Shown in pieces: positions 36,770 to 45,076 of a DNA stretch of 64,000 nt (positions are counted from its first letter, which is position 1; each line of letters starts with the position of its first letter). The notes under the pieces are model-generated. The model was not told the origin of the DNA, made no database searches, and saw only the letters and a list, made by a program, of their open reading frames with translations. Origin of the DNA: Bacillota bacterium (GTDB taxonomy: Bacteria > Bacillota > Negativicutes > Sporomusales > UBA7701); NCBI GenBank assembly GCA_023415775.1, contig JAEZJM010000010.1, positions 62,001-126,000 on the forward strand, given 5' to 3'. The position numbers and the translations under genes were made by a program.

Positions 36770-38038
36770 TCAGCCCTCCTGCAAAAACTTGCGCGGGTCG
36801 GTTATCTTGCCCTCGATCGCCGCCGCCGCCACCGACGCCGGCGACCCCAGAAAGATCTCCGCCTCCTTGTGGCCCATCCGGCCGACGAAATTGCGGTTCG
36901 TCGACGAAATCGCCCGTTCGCCCCGCGCCAGGATGCCGCTGTGCAGCCCCAGGCACGCCCCGCAGCTTGGCGCCAGCACCATCGCCCCCGCCGCCGACAG
37001 CGTCTCGATGACCCCCTCGCGGATAGCGCGGTGGTAAATCGAGCGCGACGCCGCCGAAACCAGCAACCGCACCTCGGGGTGCACCCTGCGGCCCTTCAGC
37101 ACCCGCGCCGCCTCCGCCAGATCGGCAAACCGGCCGTTCGTACACGACCCCAGATACGCCTGGTGGATAACCTCGCCCGCCGCCGCCGTCACATCCACCA
37201 CCTTATCCACCTCATGCGGCAGGGCGATCTGCGGCGCAAGCTCCGCAGCGTCGAAAGTAAACCGCTCGCCGTACGCCGCGTCCGCGTCACTCAAAAGCGG
37301 TATCCCCGGCTGCGCCCCGATAGCGGCCAGATACGCCGCCACCTTCTCGTCCGGGGCGATCAGCCCCGCCTTCGCCCCCGCCTCCACCGCCATATTCGCG
37401 ATCGTCATCCGCTCGTCCACCGACAGCGCGCCTATCGCCTCGCCCGCGAACTCCATCGCCTTATACGTCGCCCCTGCCTGGCCGATCTCCTTGATCGTCC
37501 GCAGGATCAGGTCCTTCGCGTAAACGCCCGGCTGCAGGCGTCCGTTCCACACCAACAGCATCGACTCCGGCACCCGCAGCCATATCTGCCCCGACACCAG
37601 CACCCCCAGCATCTCCGTCGAGCCGATGCCTGTGCCGAAACAGCCGAACGCGCCCGCCGTAGTCGTATGCGAATCCGTCCCCACCATCAGCGTCCCCGGA
37701 ATATCGAACCCCATCTCCGCCAGCACCTGATGGCACGGCCCCAGGCCCTCGTAATACCTGCCGATGCCGTACTCCCGCGCCCAGTTGCGGGTGAACTGCA
37801 GAATCTCGGCCTGGCTGATCGTCGCCGCCGGCGAATAGTGGTCCGAGATAATCACCACCTTCTCCCTGTCCCAGACGCGGTTGCCCATCGCCCTGATATG
37901 GTCGGCGATCACCACCCGCGGGCCAAGCAGATCGTCCATCATCGCCGTATCCACATTCGCCCACACGAACTCTCCCGGCCGCACAGCCTCCCGGCCGGCA
38001 GCCCTGGCGATAATCTTCTCCGCCATCGTCATCCCCAT
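36770..38038 (-). CDS. leuC: 3-isopropylmalate dehydratase large subunit family (LeuC-like)
   Basis: 422 residues, the short LeuC type. The [4Fe-4S] cysteines are in LGSCTNGR (near 300) and in PSCGACLG (near 360); the VGTDSHTTTAGAFG motif near 112 and the SSTNRNFVGRMGH near the end are intact. It performs hydration and dehydration of a 2-alkylmalate. The start was placed at the ATG eight bases after GGGGAGG; the frame runs 53 codons further upstream through a non-coding-looking stretch. Substrate specificity cannot be settled here. Confidence 0.85.
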   Translation of the reverse strand: MGMTMAEKIIARAAGREAVRPGEFVWANVDTAMMDDLLGPRVVIADHIRAMGNRVWDREKVVIISDHYSPAATISQAEILQFTRNWAREYGIGRYYEGLGPCHQVLAEMGFDIPGTLMVGTDSHTTTAGAFGCFGTGIGSTEMLGVLVSGQIWLRVPESMLLVWNGRLQPGVYAKDLILRTIKEIGQAGATYKAMEFAGEAIGALSVDERMTIANMAVEAGAKAGLIAPDEKVAAYLAAIGAQPGIPLLSDADAAYGERFTFDAAELAPQIALPHEVDKVVDVTAAAGEVIHQAYLGSCTNGRFADLAEAARVLKGRRVHPEVRLLVSAASRSIYHRAIREGVIETLSAAGAMVLAPSCGACLGLHSGILARGERAISSTNRNFVGRMGHKEAEIFLGSPASVAAAAIEGKITDPRKFLQEG

Positions 38039-38157
38039 CGCGTTATCCTCCCCGTCATAGCATACTATTATATTTTTTCCGGCGCGGGAAACATTAACTC
38101 CGAAACTTTGCCCCGCCGCCGCGTCAGGCCCGGCTTTCCCCGGCGACGCAGATCGTT

Positions 38158-38163
38158 TATAAT
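38158..38163 (+). promoter_or_regulatory. -10 element upstream of the small membrane protein
   Basis: TATAAT in the divergent gap 38039-38203. No good -35 at the usual distance. The element lies about 40 bases before the next start codon. Confidence 0.45.
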
Positions 38164-38203
38164 ATAAACATATCGTAGGCTCGCGCCGGAGGAGCACGTA
38201 AAG

Positions 38204-38521
38204 ATGGACCTCTTCCTCGAATACCGCTGGCTCATTCTCGCCGTCCTGGAGGTCCTCGCCTGGGCTTCCACCTTCCTCATGTTCTACGCCCGCTACCGCC
38301 TGCGCTCCACCGCGCTCTTTCGCGCCGGCGTCCTGCTCACCATCCTCACCGGCGTCATCCCCCAGATCGGCATGGGAATAATCAACTACATCGGCACAAG
38401 GGAAATCGACCTATTCACCGCCGTCATCGTCGCCCTCATCCTCTATGGCGTCACCGCCGGCAAAAAAGACGTCCGCAGGCTGGACGCCTGGGTGCAGAAC
38501 AAATACGGTCGCGCGGAATGA
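38204..38521 (+). CDS. Small three-helix membrane protein of unknown function
   Basis: 105 residues. Predicted membrane helices are at about 5-27, 38-60 and 68-86, and the tail KKDVRRLDAWVQNKYGR is positively charged, so it should face the cytoplasm. I do not recognise the family. GGAGGAGCACGTAAAG precedes the ATG. It diverges from leuCD and is followed 79 bases later by a codirectional ASCH-like gene. Confidence 0.65.
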   Translation: MDLFLEYRWLILAVLEVLAWASTFLMFYARYRLRSTALFRAGVLLTILTGVIPQIGMGIINYIGTREIDLFTAVIVALILYGVTAGKKDVRRLDAWVQNKYGRAE

Positions 38522-38600
38522 CCGCCTCCCTCTTCTACTGGCAGGGCAAATAGTGTATAATGTTAACAAAACGCCACAAAAGGGAGAGGGGATAGAACCA

Positions 38601-38951
38601 ATGCTGGCGCTGAACTTCCAGTCCGAACTCCACGAAAAACTTCTCATCGAGCGCAAGAAAAACTATACCATCCGCCTCGACGACGTCAGCGGCATCTACC
38701 TCGAAAACTCCGTCGTCTGGATAACCGTCGGCAAGAAATACGCCCCCAAGCGCAAACTATTCACCGCCTTCCTCGACCGTGTCAAGGTCAAGCGCTTCGC
38801 CGAACTCACCAAAGACGACCTCGCCCACCAGAACCCCGACATCAAAAGCGTCGAGGAACTCATCGCCAACTTCGGGGAAATCTACCAGAAAAACCTCACC
38901 GAAGACGACCTCGTCACCGTCATCGGCTTCTCTGAAATCACCGGCGAATAA
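38601..38951 (+). CDS. ASCH/PUA-like domain protein, possible RNA binding
   Basis: 116 residues. The segment KLLIERKKNYTIRLDD near residue 12, a following beta-rich region with WITVGKKY and FTAFLDRVKVKRFAELTKDDL, and the final DDLVTVIGFSEI strand follow the ASCH beta-barrel pattern. ASCH proteins bind RNA or modified nucleosides. It is preceded by AGGGAGAGGGG and by a TATAAT at 38556-38561, and a terminator follows. Confidence 0.7.
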   Translation: MLALNFQSELHEKLLIERKKNYTIRLDDVSGIYLENSVVWITVGKKYAPKRKLFTAFLDRVKVKRFAELTKDDLAHQNPDIKSVEELIANFGEIYQKNLTEDDLVTVIGFSEITGE

Positions 38952-38968
38952 TACCGCATCCCAAGCGC

Positions 38969-38994
38969 CCCCGCCATTCGTGGCGGGGCCGTTT
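38969..38994 (+). terminator. Terminator after the ASCH-like gene
   Basis: CCCCGCCA and TGGCGGGG flank TTCG, followed by CCGTTTT. Confidence 0.75.
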
Positions 38995-39102
38995 TACAGT
39001 CGCCACCCGGCATGATAGGAAAAAATTTACAATTTGCCCCCTGGTATAATATTACATTACCTGGAAATTACTACTAGACGGTGCCGGAAAGGACTGACCG
39101 CC

Positions 39103-39849
39103 GTGTATGCCATCAAATTCCTCTATACCGTCTTCCTTTTCCCGCCCGGTCTCTTCATCCTCGTCCTGCTCCTCCTCGCCTGGCGGCGCCGCAGCAGCCG
39201 CGCCCTTTCCCGCGCCGCCCTCATTGCCGCCGCCGTCCTCTACCTTGCCAGCATCGCCCTCGTCAGCGGCCCCCTCGTCAACTCCCTCGAAACCCGCCAC
39301 ACTCCGCCGGCCCAGGTGAGCGGCGACGTCATCGTCGTCCTCGGCGGCGGCGTCACCCTCGACACCCCCAACCTCGGCGGCCGCGGCCACCTCACCGGTT
39401 CGTCCGCCAACCGCCTGCTCACCGGCCTCCAGCTACACCACAAGCTAGGCGTTCCCATTATCATATCCGGCGGCCAGGTCTTCGCCACCGGCGGCGTCGA
39501 AGCCGAAGTCGCGCGCAGCATCCTCCTCAGCCTCGGCGTCCCGGACGACAAAATCATCGTCGAGACCGCCAGCCTCAACACCGCCGACAACGCCCGCAAC
39601 ACAGCCGCCATCCTCAGACAGCGCGGCTTCGCGCGCCCCATCCTCGTCACCTCCGCCTACCACATGGACCGTGCCGTCCGCCAGTTCGGCAAAGCCGGCG
39701 TCGCCGTCCTCCCGTACCCCACCGACTACCAGGACAATATCGTCCGCCGGTTCCACTACACCGACCTCTGGCCCACCCCGGCAGCCGCCGGCCAGCTCGT
39801 CCTGGCGCTCAAGGAATACATCGGCCTCGCAGTGGTAAACTGGTACTGA
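39103..39849 (+). CDS. YdcF/SanA/ElyC family (DUF218) membrane protein
   Basis: 248 residues. Two N-terminal membrane helices (about 5-25 and 35-55) are followed by a DUF218 domain with VIVVLGGGV, IIISGGQ, the acidic ETASLNTADNA segment and LVTSAYHMDRA. ElyC-type proteins affect cell-envelope polysaccharide or lipid-carrier metabolism. The GTG start has GGAAAGGA nine bases upstream; the in-frame ATG 23 codons earlier overlaps a promoter-like TATAAT (39045-39050). The gene converges with the AsmA-like gene. Confidence 0.85.
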   Translation: MYAIKFLYTVFLFPPGLFILVLLLLAWRRRSSRALSRAALIAAAVLYLASIALVSGPLVNSLETRHTPPAQVSGDVIVVLGGGVTLDTPNLGGRGHLTGSSANRLLTGLQLHHKLGVPIIISGGQVFATGGVEAEVARSILLSLGVPDDKIIVETASLNTADNARNTAAILRQRGFARPILVTSAYHMDRAVRQFGKAGVAVLPYPTDYQDNIVRRFHYTDLWPTPAAAGQLVLALKEYIGLAVVNWY

Positions 39850-39869
39850 TTCTTGCAGTTGCAGCAAAC

Positions 39870-39908
39870 ACAAAAGGCCCGCGAACAATGAATTCGCGGG
39901 CCTTTCCT
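39870..39908. terminator. Bidirectional terminator between convergent genes
   Basis: AAAGGCCCGCGAA and TTCGCGGGCCTTT with a seven-base loop, preceded by an A-run and followed by T/C-rich sequence. Confidence 0.88.
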
Positions 39909-39909
39909 A

Positions 39910-41532
39910 TTACCTTCCCGGCAGCAGCTTCTTCAGCAGATTCTCGCCCACCTTATCCGTGACCGCCTTCTCCAGCGCCTCGCGGGGCGTTGTCGCCGCG
40001 CCGCCCGTGCGGCGCAGCCTTACAATCGCGCCCTCCGTCAGACCCTCGGCCGAAAACGAGCCGCCCACCGTATTCACGATCACGTTGCGGAAATTCATCT
40101 GCTCGCCCTGCTTCACGAAATCCCCGGTCATCGACAGGAAGGGGATACCCGAAAACGACCCATCGCCCATCTTGAAGCTACCCTCGGCATAACCGCCGCT
40201 CGCGCCCTTGCCCTCCAGCCGGGCGTCGAAATCCGTCCGGCCGCGGATATCCTTCTCGGAAAGCAGCCCGGCGTCCACGCCGCGGCCGTTTGCCGTCATA
40301 TTATACTGCTGCGTTGCCGGCACGATATTGCCCTGGATGGCCAGCGCCCCGTCCCAGGCGTTCGCATGGGTATCGGTCAGCGTCAGCGTCCCGCCCGAAT
40401 ACGCGAAGCTGCCACGGCCGTTCGTGAACGCCACCGCCCCGAAGCTCCCCTGGTTGAGCGTGAACGTCCCCATGGTCGTCGGGTTGGCTGTCGTCCCCGC
40501 AACCTTCGCCTGAAAAGCCAGCTGTCCTTTCAGCGGCGTAGTGCCGAACGCCCCGGGATCGAACGCCGCCGACGCCAGCTCGAGATCGAGCGCCAATCCT
40601 GCATCGGCCAGCGTTACCGTGCCGCCGGCCGTCACCTTTTGGCCGTTCACCAGCACCGCCGCCTCCTGCAGCGCCACTTTTCCGTCCGTCATGCTCACCT
40701 TGCCCGCGCCCTCGCTCAGCGCGTAGCCTGCCACCGTCGCCGCCAGCTTCTCCACCGCCCCCTCGGCGGTCAGGCTCAGCTTGCCGGTCTTTTGCTTCAC
40801 CGTTACCGACAAATTCTTCGCCGTGCCGCCTGTCAGCTTCAGATCGCCGGCCCCGATGAGCCCCAGCGGCAGATCGGCCAGCGCCGCCTGATCGGCCTTC
40901 AGCGTCACCTCGCCGTCGCCGCCCTCGGCCCACGACCCTTTCGCCGCCAGCGGCGTACTGCCCGTCTTCGCCGTCAGATCGAAAGCCAGCGCCGGATAAC
41001 GGGCGAAATCCACACTCCCGTTCACCGCCTCCAGCTTGCGTTCGCTCCCCGCCGACCCCACCAGCAGCGTCCCCTGCTTTACAGTCACCGTCCCGCGAAA
41101 AGCCATCTCCCGGTCCGTGCTTGTCTTGATCAGATCCTCCCAGTTCCAGCGGCCGTCCTTGCCGCTCGTCAGCGTCATCGCGGCGTTTTCCAGCGTCACG
41201 CTCTTCACCGCCGAAAGATCGGCGCGTCCGGCCAGCACATCGCCTACGCCGAACCGCACCGCGATCCGTTCGCTCTTGCCCACCACCGCGTTCTGGCGGT
41301 CGCTCACCGTAACGCCATCCATAATCAGCGACCCGGAAAGCGAAAACGCCACCTTGCCGACCGTCACCTTGCCGTTCACCTGTTCATTGACCTTGGCCAC
41401 CAACTGGGTCTGGGCTGCCGACGCCATCTTGGCCAGCAGCGAATTCCACCAAAAACCCATGGCGAGCAGGGCTACCAGCCCGGCCGCCAGGGCGATCTTC
41501 CTATTTCTCGATAAAACAATCCCTGTGGACAT
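39910..41532 (-). CDS. AsmA family protein (outer-membrane biogenesis type)
   Basis: 540 residues. An N-terminal membrane anchor (about 10-28) leads to a long periplasmic beta-rich region with repeated strands, AsmA-like at about 50-150 and AsmA_2/TamB-like in the C-terminal half. These proteins are bridge-like lipid carriers or outer-membrane assembly factors in diderms. In this Firmicute context it supports an outer membrane. GGCAGGAGGTTTTGTC precedes the ATG. Confidence 0.87.
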   Translation of the reverse strand: MSTGIVLSRNRKIALAAGLVALLAMGFWWNSLLAKMASAAQTQLVAKVNEQVNGKVTVGKVAFSLSGSLIMDGVTVSDRQNAVVGKSERIAVRFGVGDVLAGRADLSAVKSVTLENAAMTLTSGKDGRWNWEDLIKTSTDREMAFRGTVTVKQGTLLVGSAGSERKLEAVNGSVDFARYPALAFDLTAKTGSTPLAAKGSWAEGGDGEVTLKADQAALADLPLGLIGAGDLKLTGGTAKNLSVTVKQKTGKLSLTAEGAVEKLAATVAGYALSEGAGKVSMTDGKVALQEAAVLVNGQKVTAGGTVTLADAGLALDLELASAAFDPGAFGTTPLKGQLAFQAKVAGTTANPTTMGTFTLNQGSFGAVAFTNGRGSFAYSGGTLTLTDTHANAWDGALAIQGNIVPATQQYNMTANGRGVDAGLLSEKDIRGRTDFDARLEGKGASGGYAEGSFKMGDGSFSGIPFLSMTGDFVKQGEQMNFRNVIVNTVGGSFSAEGLTEGAIVRLRRTGGAATTPREALEKAVTDKVGENLLKKLLPGR

Positions 41533-41612
41533 GACAAAACCTCCTGCCGCTTTCCGTTACCCTATTATTTAAGCGGCAGGAGGCGAATTTCCTTCCGCCC
41601 CAAGTTCCCTTA

Positions 41613-41804
41613 TTATTCCTCTATTTCCTCCGCGGCCGCGAACGCATCCTGCGACGCCATCACCGCCGGCTCATCGCCCAGCCGCTTCTCCTCCCGCTCC
41701 GCCAGCCGCGCCGCCGTCACCATCTCCCTGGCCGAGCCGAGGGTAGCTCGCGTCTTCACCCGTTCCGGAAAACGGACATACTCGCTCCGGTCCCGATCAC
41801 TCAT
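41613..41804 (-). CDS. Small charged protein of unknown function
   Basis: 63 residues, strongly charged and helical (EYVRFPERVKTR, AARLAEREEKRLGDEP), no cysteines, no signal. The ATG with GGGGGTGATAAAA upstream was chosen over a GTG three codons earlier. It lies upstream of the AsmA-like gene on the same strand, separated by 80 bases. Function unknown; it belongs to a run of very small ORFs from 41.6 to 43.0 kb. Confidence 0.6.
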   Translation of the reverse strand: MSDRDRSEYVRFPERVKTRATLGSAREMVTAARLAEREEKRLGDEPAVMASQDAFAAAEEIEE

Positions 41805-42063
41805 TTTTATCACCCCCGGTATAGTATTTCCAGGCCGGCGGATAAAAAAAGAGGTCTGCGTTTACACACAGACATCAACAGGAAAAGAAAATTGATATGG
41901 CTTACAAAAAATGTATCACATGGAAGGATACAAGTCAATAGAAAACCCCGCATTCGGCGCACAAATCCCCTGCCACGGCCTCCGCGACGCCGACGGCCAT
42001 GTCCACGGCCGTCACAGTGGCGCCCCACAGTTCATACAATGGGAAAAAACGGAGGTGGCGCAC

Positions 42064-42264
42064 ATGGGCAAAAACCGGCAATCCGCGGACCTTTTGGCCG
42101 ACCAGCTCGACAACTTCGACCTCACCCGGAAAGTTATCGCCTTGCGATCCCTCGATCTTCTGACAAAAGCCAGCGAAGCCGAAGCCGCCAAAGCCCAACC
42201 CGACCTCGCCGCCCTCGCCGACCTCGGGATCGCCATCGCGACCCTGCTGTCGTCAGTGGGATAA
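42064..42264 (+). CDS. Small helical protein of unknown function
   Basis: 66 residues, predicted all helical (DLLADQLDNFDLTRKVIALRSLDLL), ending in a mildly hydrophobic helix DLGIAIATLLSS. CGGAGGTGGCGCAC precedes the chosen ATG; the frame is open upstream to 41911 but without a ribosome site. The 250 bases upstream contain the inverted repeat GACGGCC/GGCCGTC and no clear gene. Confidence 0.55.
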   Translation: MGKNRQSADLLADQLDNFDLTRKVIALRSLDLLTKASEAEAAKAQPDLAALADLGIAIATLLSSVG

Positions 42265-42294
42265 ACCGAAAAGGGGTCGCCTCTGCGGCCCCCG

Positions 42295-42414
42295 TTACTC
42301 CTCCGGTGGTTTATAAACCGTCACCGCCGGGCGGATATCCAGCATCTCCAGACGCCGGCGTTTGGCCAAGCTGGCGTCCGCGGTCGGGTCGGGCGCGGCG
42401 TGGTCATACTTCAT
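42295..42414 (-). CDS. Very small ORF, 39 residues
   Basis: A 39-codon frame with charged helical composition (ASLAKRRRLEMLDIRP) ending VYKPPEE. The ATG is preceded by GGAG at very close distance and by AGGGGGTGAG 10 bases further. Codon composition resembles neighbouring genes. It is convergent with the 66-residue gene. Coding status uncertain. Confidence 0.4.
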   Translation of the reverse strand: MKYDHAAPDPTADASLAKRRRLEMLDIRPAVTVYKPPEE

Positions 42415-42597
42415 CTCCAAACATCTCACCCCCTCGCAAGGTAAGGCGACGCATCCGCAGGGGCTGATATTCCGGGACGCGCGCGCCGCCCCGCGTCAGG
42501 CCCGCGGCCGCCCCGGCCTACCAACCCCCTCGGTGCTATTGTGCGCCGGAAAGCAGCCGCCTAATCTTCGCTATCCCCTGGCAAATTACGGCATCCG

Positions 42598-42744
42598 CTA
42601 CGACGGCATCTCCGACGTCCCCTCGGTGAACAACTTCTCCTGCTTGGCGTACACATCCTCCTCCAAGGCAGCGGCTCCGTCAAGGCCGGCGTCCGGCCGC
42701 ACAGGCGGCTTCCGCCGCCGATCCGCCTCGCTGCGGCTGGCCAT
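42598..42744 (-). CDS. Small ORF with perfect ribosome site, 48 residues
   Basis: 48 residues with charged ends (SRSEADRRRKPPVRPD, then EEDVYAKQEKLFTEG). The Shine-Dalgarno GGGAGGTGAT seven bases before the ATG is among the best in the window, which is the main reason to accept it. No hydrophobic segment. Family not recognised. It shares its highly charged style with the proteins at 41613 and 42295. Confidence 0.55.
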   Translation of the reverse strand: MASRSEADRRRKPPVRPDAGLDGAAALEEDVYAKQEKLFTEGTSEMPS

Positions 42745-42858
42745 AAAAAATCACCTCCCGCAGCTAGTTTGCCCCGGGGCGCGAAAAAACCGCCGCCGCC
42801 GGCTGCCGCGCATGGCCGGGACGGTAATGGGCAATAATGTTTCGCGAGGTGAAAAGCT

Positions 42859-42998
42859 ATGCCCTTCAACCCCACCATCATCCTCGAATCACCGGCGCCG
42901 ACCGCAGCTGCGTCAGCGGTCGGCAGGGAGCCGACATCATCCCCGACCCGCCCGTGGAGGGGATAAAAGACGCGATAGCGAATATGAGCAAATACTAG
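42859..42998 (+). pseudogene. Frameshifted small ORF
   Basis: GCGAGGTGAAAAGCT precedes an ATG that opens with MPFNPTIILE. In that frame the sequence degenerates into low-complexity Pro/Ala. Starting at CTCGAATCACC (about 42892), another frame gives a protein-like end, ITGADRSCVSGRQGADIIPD then EGIKDAIANMSKY, stopping at 42998. The two parts fit one protein of about 45 residues with a single-base frameshift between them. Either it is broken or the assembly has an error here. Confidence 0.45.
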
Positions 42999-43034
42999 TG
43001 GATCATCATCTTCTCAAAACAAGGAGCTGATCAT

Positions 43035-43547
43035 ATGGAAGCCATCTTTACCCGCCGCAGCATCCGCCGCTACGCCGACAAGCCTGTCGACGCCGGCGCG
43101 GTCGAAAAACTGCTCGCCGCCGCCATGGCCGCCCCCTCGGCCGGCAACGAACAGCCGTGGGAATTCATCATCGTCACCGACCAGGCCACCCGCGCAGAAA
43201 TAACCAATATTCACCCCTACTCACAAATGCTCAAGCAGGCCCCCGTCGCCATCGTCGTCTGCGCCGACAAAGCCCGCAGCCGCTACCCGGTCGAATACTG
43301 GGTCCAGGACTGCGCCGCCGCCACCCAGAACATCCTCCTCGCCGCCACCGCCCTCGGCCTCGGTACCTGCTGGCTCGGCGTCCACCCCGTCGCCGAACGC
43401 GTCGAAGGCGTCCGCCGCATCCTCGCCATCCCCGAGGCCATCGTCCCCTTCGCCATCGTCGCCGTCGGCCATCCGGCCGAGCAGCAGGGGAGGGTGGACA
43501 GATACGACCCCACCCGCATCCACCACGAGCGTTACGGCCGCGGATAA
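43035..43547 (+). CDS. Nitroreductase family protein
   Basis: 170 residues, a compact FMN-dependent nitroreductase. The FMN-binding start FTRRSIRRYADKPV and AAPSAGNEQPWEFI near 32, plus GLGTCWLGV near 110, are typical. It reduces nitro groups, quinones or flavins with NAD(P)H. CAAGGAGCTGATCAT precedes the ATG. The last codons and the stop (GGC CGC GGA TAA) lie inside dispersed repeat R5, so the repeat supplies the stop codon. Confidence 0.9.
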   Translation: MEAIFTRRSIRRYADKPVDAGAVEKLLAAAMAAPSAGNEQPWEFIIVTDQATRAEITNIHPYSQMLKQAPVAIVVCADKARSRYPVEYWVQDCAAATQNILLAATALGLGTCWLGVHPVAERVEGVRRILAIPEAIVPFAIVAVGHPAEQQGRVDRYDPTRIHHERYGRG

Positions 43548-43656
43548 GCCCTCATCTGCGTTGTTGTTCCGCCGGCCGTTTGCTAGCGTACGTTCCGAGT
43601 ACGCGTCGCAGCACGTCCGGCGGAGCCGCCTAGCATCTGAGGGCTTCTGCGCGGCC
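43535..43656 (+). repeat. Dispersed hairpin repeat, copy R5
   Basis: Overlaps the 3' end of the nitroreductase gene. Stems GGCCGCG/CGCGGCC, AGCCCTCA/TGAGGGCT, TGC:GCA, GCCGG.CGT/ACG.CCGGC and the inner GCGTAC/GTACGC with loop GTTCCGA. Confidence 0.85.
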
Positions 43657-43746
43657 TAAGCCCATACGTGGACATGCCCGTCCAGGCGGAAGTTGTCATC
43701 GCAACCGCTAATTTCAACGAACCTATTTTCCAAAGGAGCTGACCCC

Positions 43747-44445
43747 ATGAAATTCATCGTCGCCCCCGAAATCTTCGACCTTTTCCCCACCGCCTGCTTC
43801 GGCGTCGTCGTTGCCAAAGGCTTCCCCCAGGGCGCGCAGGACGCCGTAGCCAAAAAACTCGAAGCCTCCCTCGCCGCCGCCGCCGGCAACTTCCCCGACG
43901 GCGTCAAAAACCATCCCGCCATCGCCGTCTGGCGCGACGCCTTCACCAAACTCGGCCTCAACCCCAACAAATTCGCCAGCTCGGTCGAAGCCCTCCACAC
44001 CCGCGCCGTCAAAACCGGCCACATCCCCAGCATCAACAGCGTCGTCGACCTCGGCAACGCCGTCTCCTTAAAATACATCCTCCCCATCGGCGCCCACGAC
44101 CTCGGCCGCATGACCGGCGACATCCACCTCCGCCTCAGCCGGCCGGGCGACATCTTCACCCCCTTCGGCAGCCCGGAATCCGAAGAAGTTCCCCCCGGCG
44201 AAATCGTCTACGCCGACGGCCTTGAGGTCCGCACCCGCCGCTGGGTCTGGCGCCAGGGCGACAAAGCCAAAATCGAAAACGACACCAGCGACATCTTCTT
44301 CCCCATCGACGGCTTCGCCGACATCAACAAAGCAGATGTCCTGAACGCCAGGGGCGAACTGGCCGCCGCGCTCGCCTTCCTCGGCTGTCGCGTAGAAATA
44401 TTCTTTATAGATAAAGATAATCCCGTAGCCGAATGGGCGGACTAG
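43747..44445 (+). CDS. B3/B4 domain protein (phenylalanyl-tRNA synthetase B3/4-like)
   Basis: 232 residues matching stand-alone B3/4 domain proteins, which share the editing-domain fold of PheRS beta. Motifs include WRDAFTKLGLNPNKFASSVEALHTR (near 60-85), INSVVDLGNAVSLKYILPIGAHDL and a beta-rich end with DTSDIFFPIDG. They may hydrolyse mischarged tRNA or bind amino acids, but this has not been established for this group. AAAGGAGCTGACCCC precedes the ATG. Confidence 0.87.
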   Translation: MKFIVAPEIFDLFPTACFGVVVAKGFPQGAQDAVAKKLEASLAAAAGNFPDGVKNHPAIAVWRDAFTKLGLNPNKFASSVEALHTRAVKTGHIPSINSVVDLGNAVSLKYILPIGAHDLGRMTGDIHLRLSRPGDIFTPFGSPESEEVPPGEIVYADGLEVRTRRWVWRQGDKAKIENDTSDIFFPIDGFADINKADVLNARGELAAALAFLGCRVEIFFIDKDNPVAEWAD

Positions 44446-44497
44446 CGCTTTTCTGCTATAATATATAAGTACCCCAAACAAAACAGGAGGTAAAAAA

Positions 44498-45052
44498 GTG
44501 AACAAATCACTCTGGATCGTCATCGCCGTAGTCGCCCTGCTCGTCGTCTTCGGCTTTTCAAGCTACAACAGCCTCGTCGGCATGAACGAAAACGTCAACG
44601 GCAAATGGAGCCAGATCGAAAACATGCTCCAGCGCCGCGCCGACCTCATCCCCAACCTCGTCAACACCGTCAAAGGCTACGCCGCCCACGAGCAGCAGGC
44701 CATCGCCGCGGTAGCCGACGCCCGCGCCAAACTGGCCGGCGCCGCCGGTCCCGCCGCCAAGGCCCAGGCCAACGGCGAACTCAACTCCGCCCTCTCCCGC
44801 CTGCTCGTCGTCGTCGAAAACTACCCCAATCTCAAGGCCGACCAAAACTTCCGCGCCCTCATGGACGAGCTCTCCGGCACCGAAAACCGCATCGCCGTGG
44901 CCCGCAAGGACTACAACGACGCCGTCCAGGGCTACAACACCAAGATCCGTTCCTTGCCGACCAGCATCTTCGCCGGCATGATGGGCTTCGGCCCCAAAGA
45001 ATACTTCCGGGCCGAGGAAGGCGCCAAGCAGGTACCGCAGGTCAAATTCTAA
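44498..45052 (+). CDS. LemA family membrane protein
   Basis: 184 residues. One N-terminal membrane helix (about 5-22) and a helical-bundle domain with NVNGKWSQIENMLQRRADLIPNLVNTVKGYA, then VVVENYPNLKADQNF and ELSGTENRIAVARKDYN. LemA proteins are envelope-associated, of unclear role, and often paired with TPM-domain proteins as here. GTG start after AGGAGGTAAAAAA. The extended -10 TGCTATAAT (44454-44462) suggests a promoter in the short upstream gap. Confidence 0.92.
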   Translation: MNKSLWIVIAVVALLVVFGFSSYNSLVGMNENVNGKWSQIENMLQRRADLIPNLVNTVKGYAAHEQQAIAAVADARAKLAGAAGPAAKAQANGELNSALSRLLVVVENYPNLKADQNFRALMDELSGTENRIAVARKDYNDAVQGYNTKIRSLPTSIFAGMMGFGPKEYFRAEEGAKQVPQVKF

Positions 45053-45076
45053 CCCCGGCCAAAAGCGAGGGATAAA

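Noticed and set aside
36497..38167. 556-codon open frame opposite the LeuCD-like genes
   Set aside because: Arg/Pro/His-rich shadow; LeuC and LeuD motifs on the minus strand are intact.
41911..42063. 51-codon N-terminal extension of the small helical protein
   Set aside because: No ribosome site at 41911, while the ATG at 42064 has CGGAGGTGG at the right distance.
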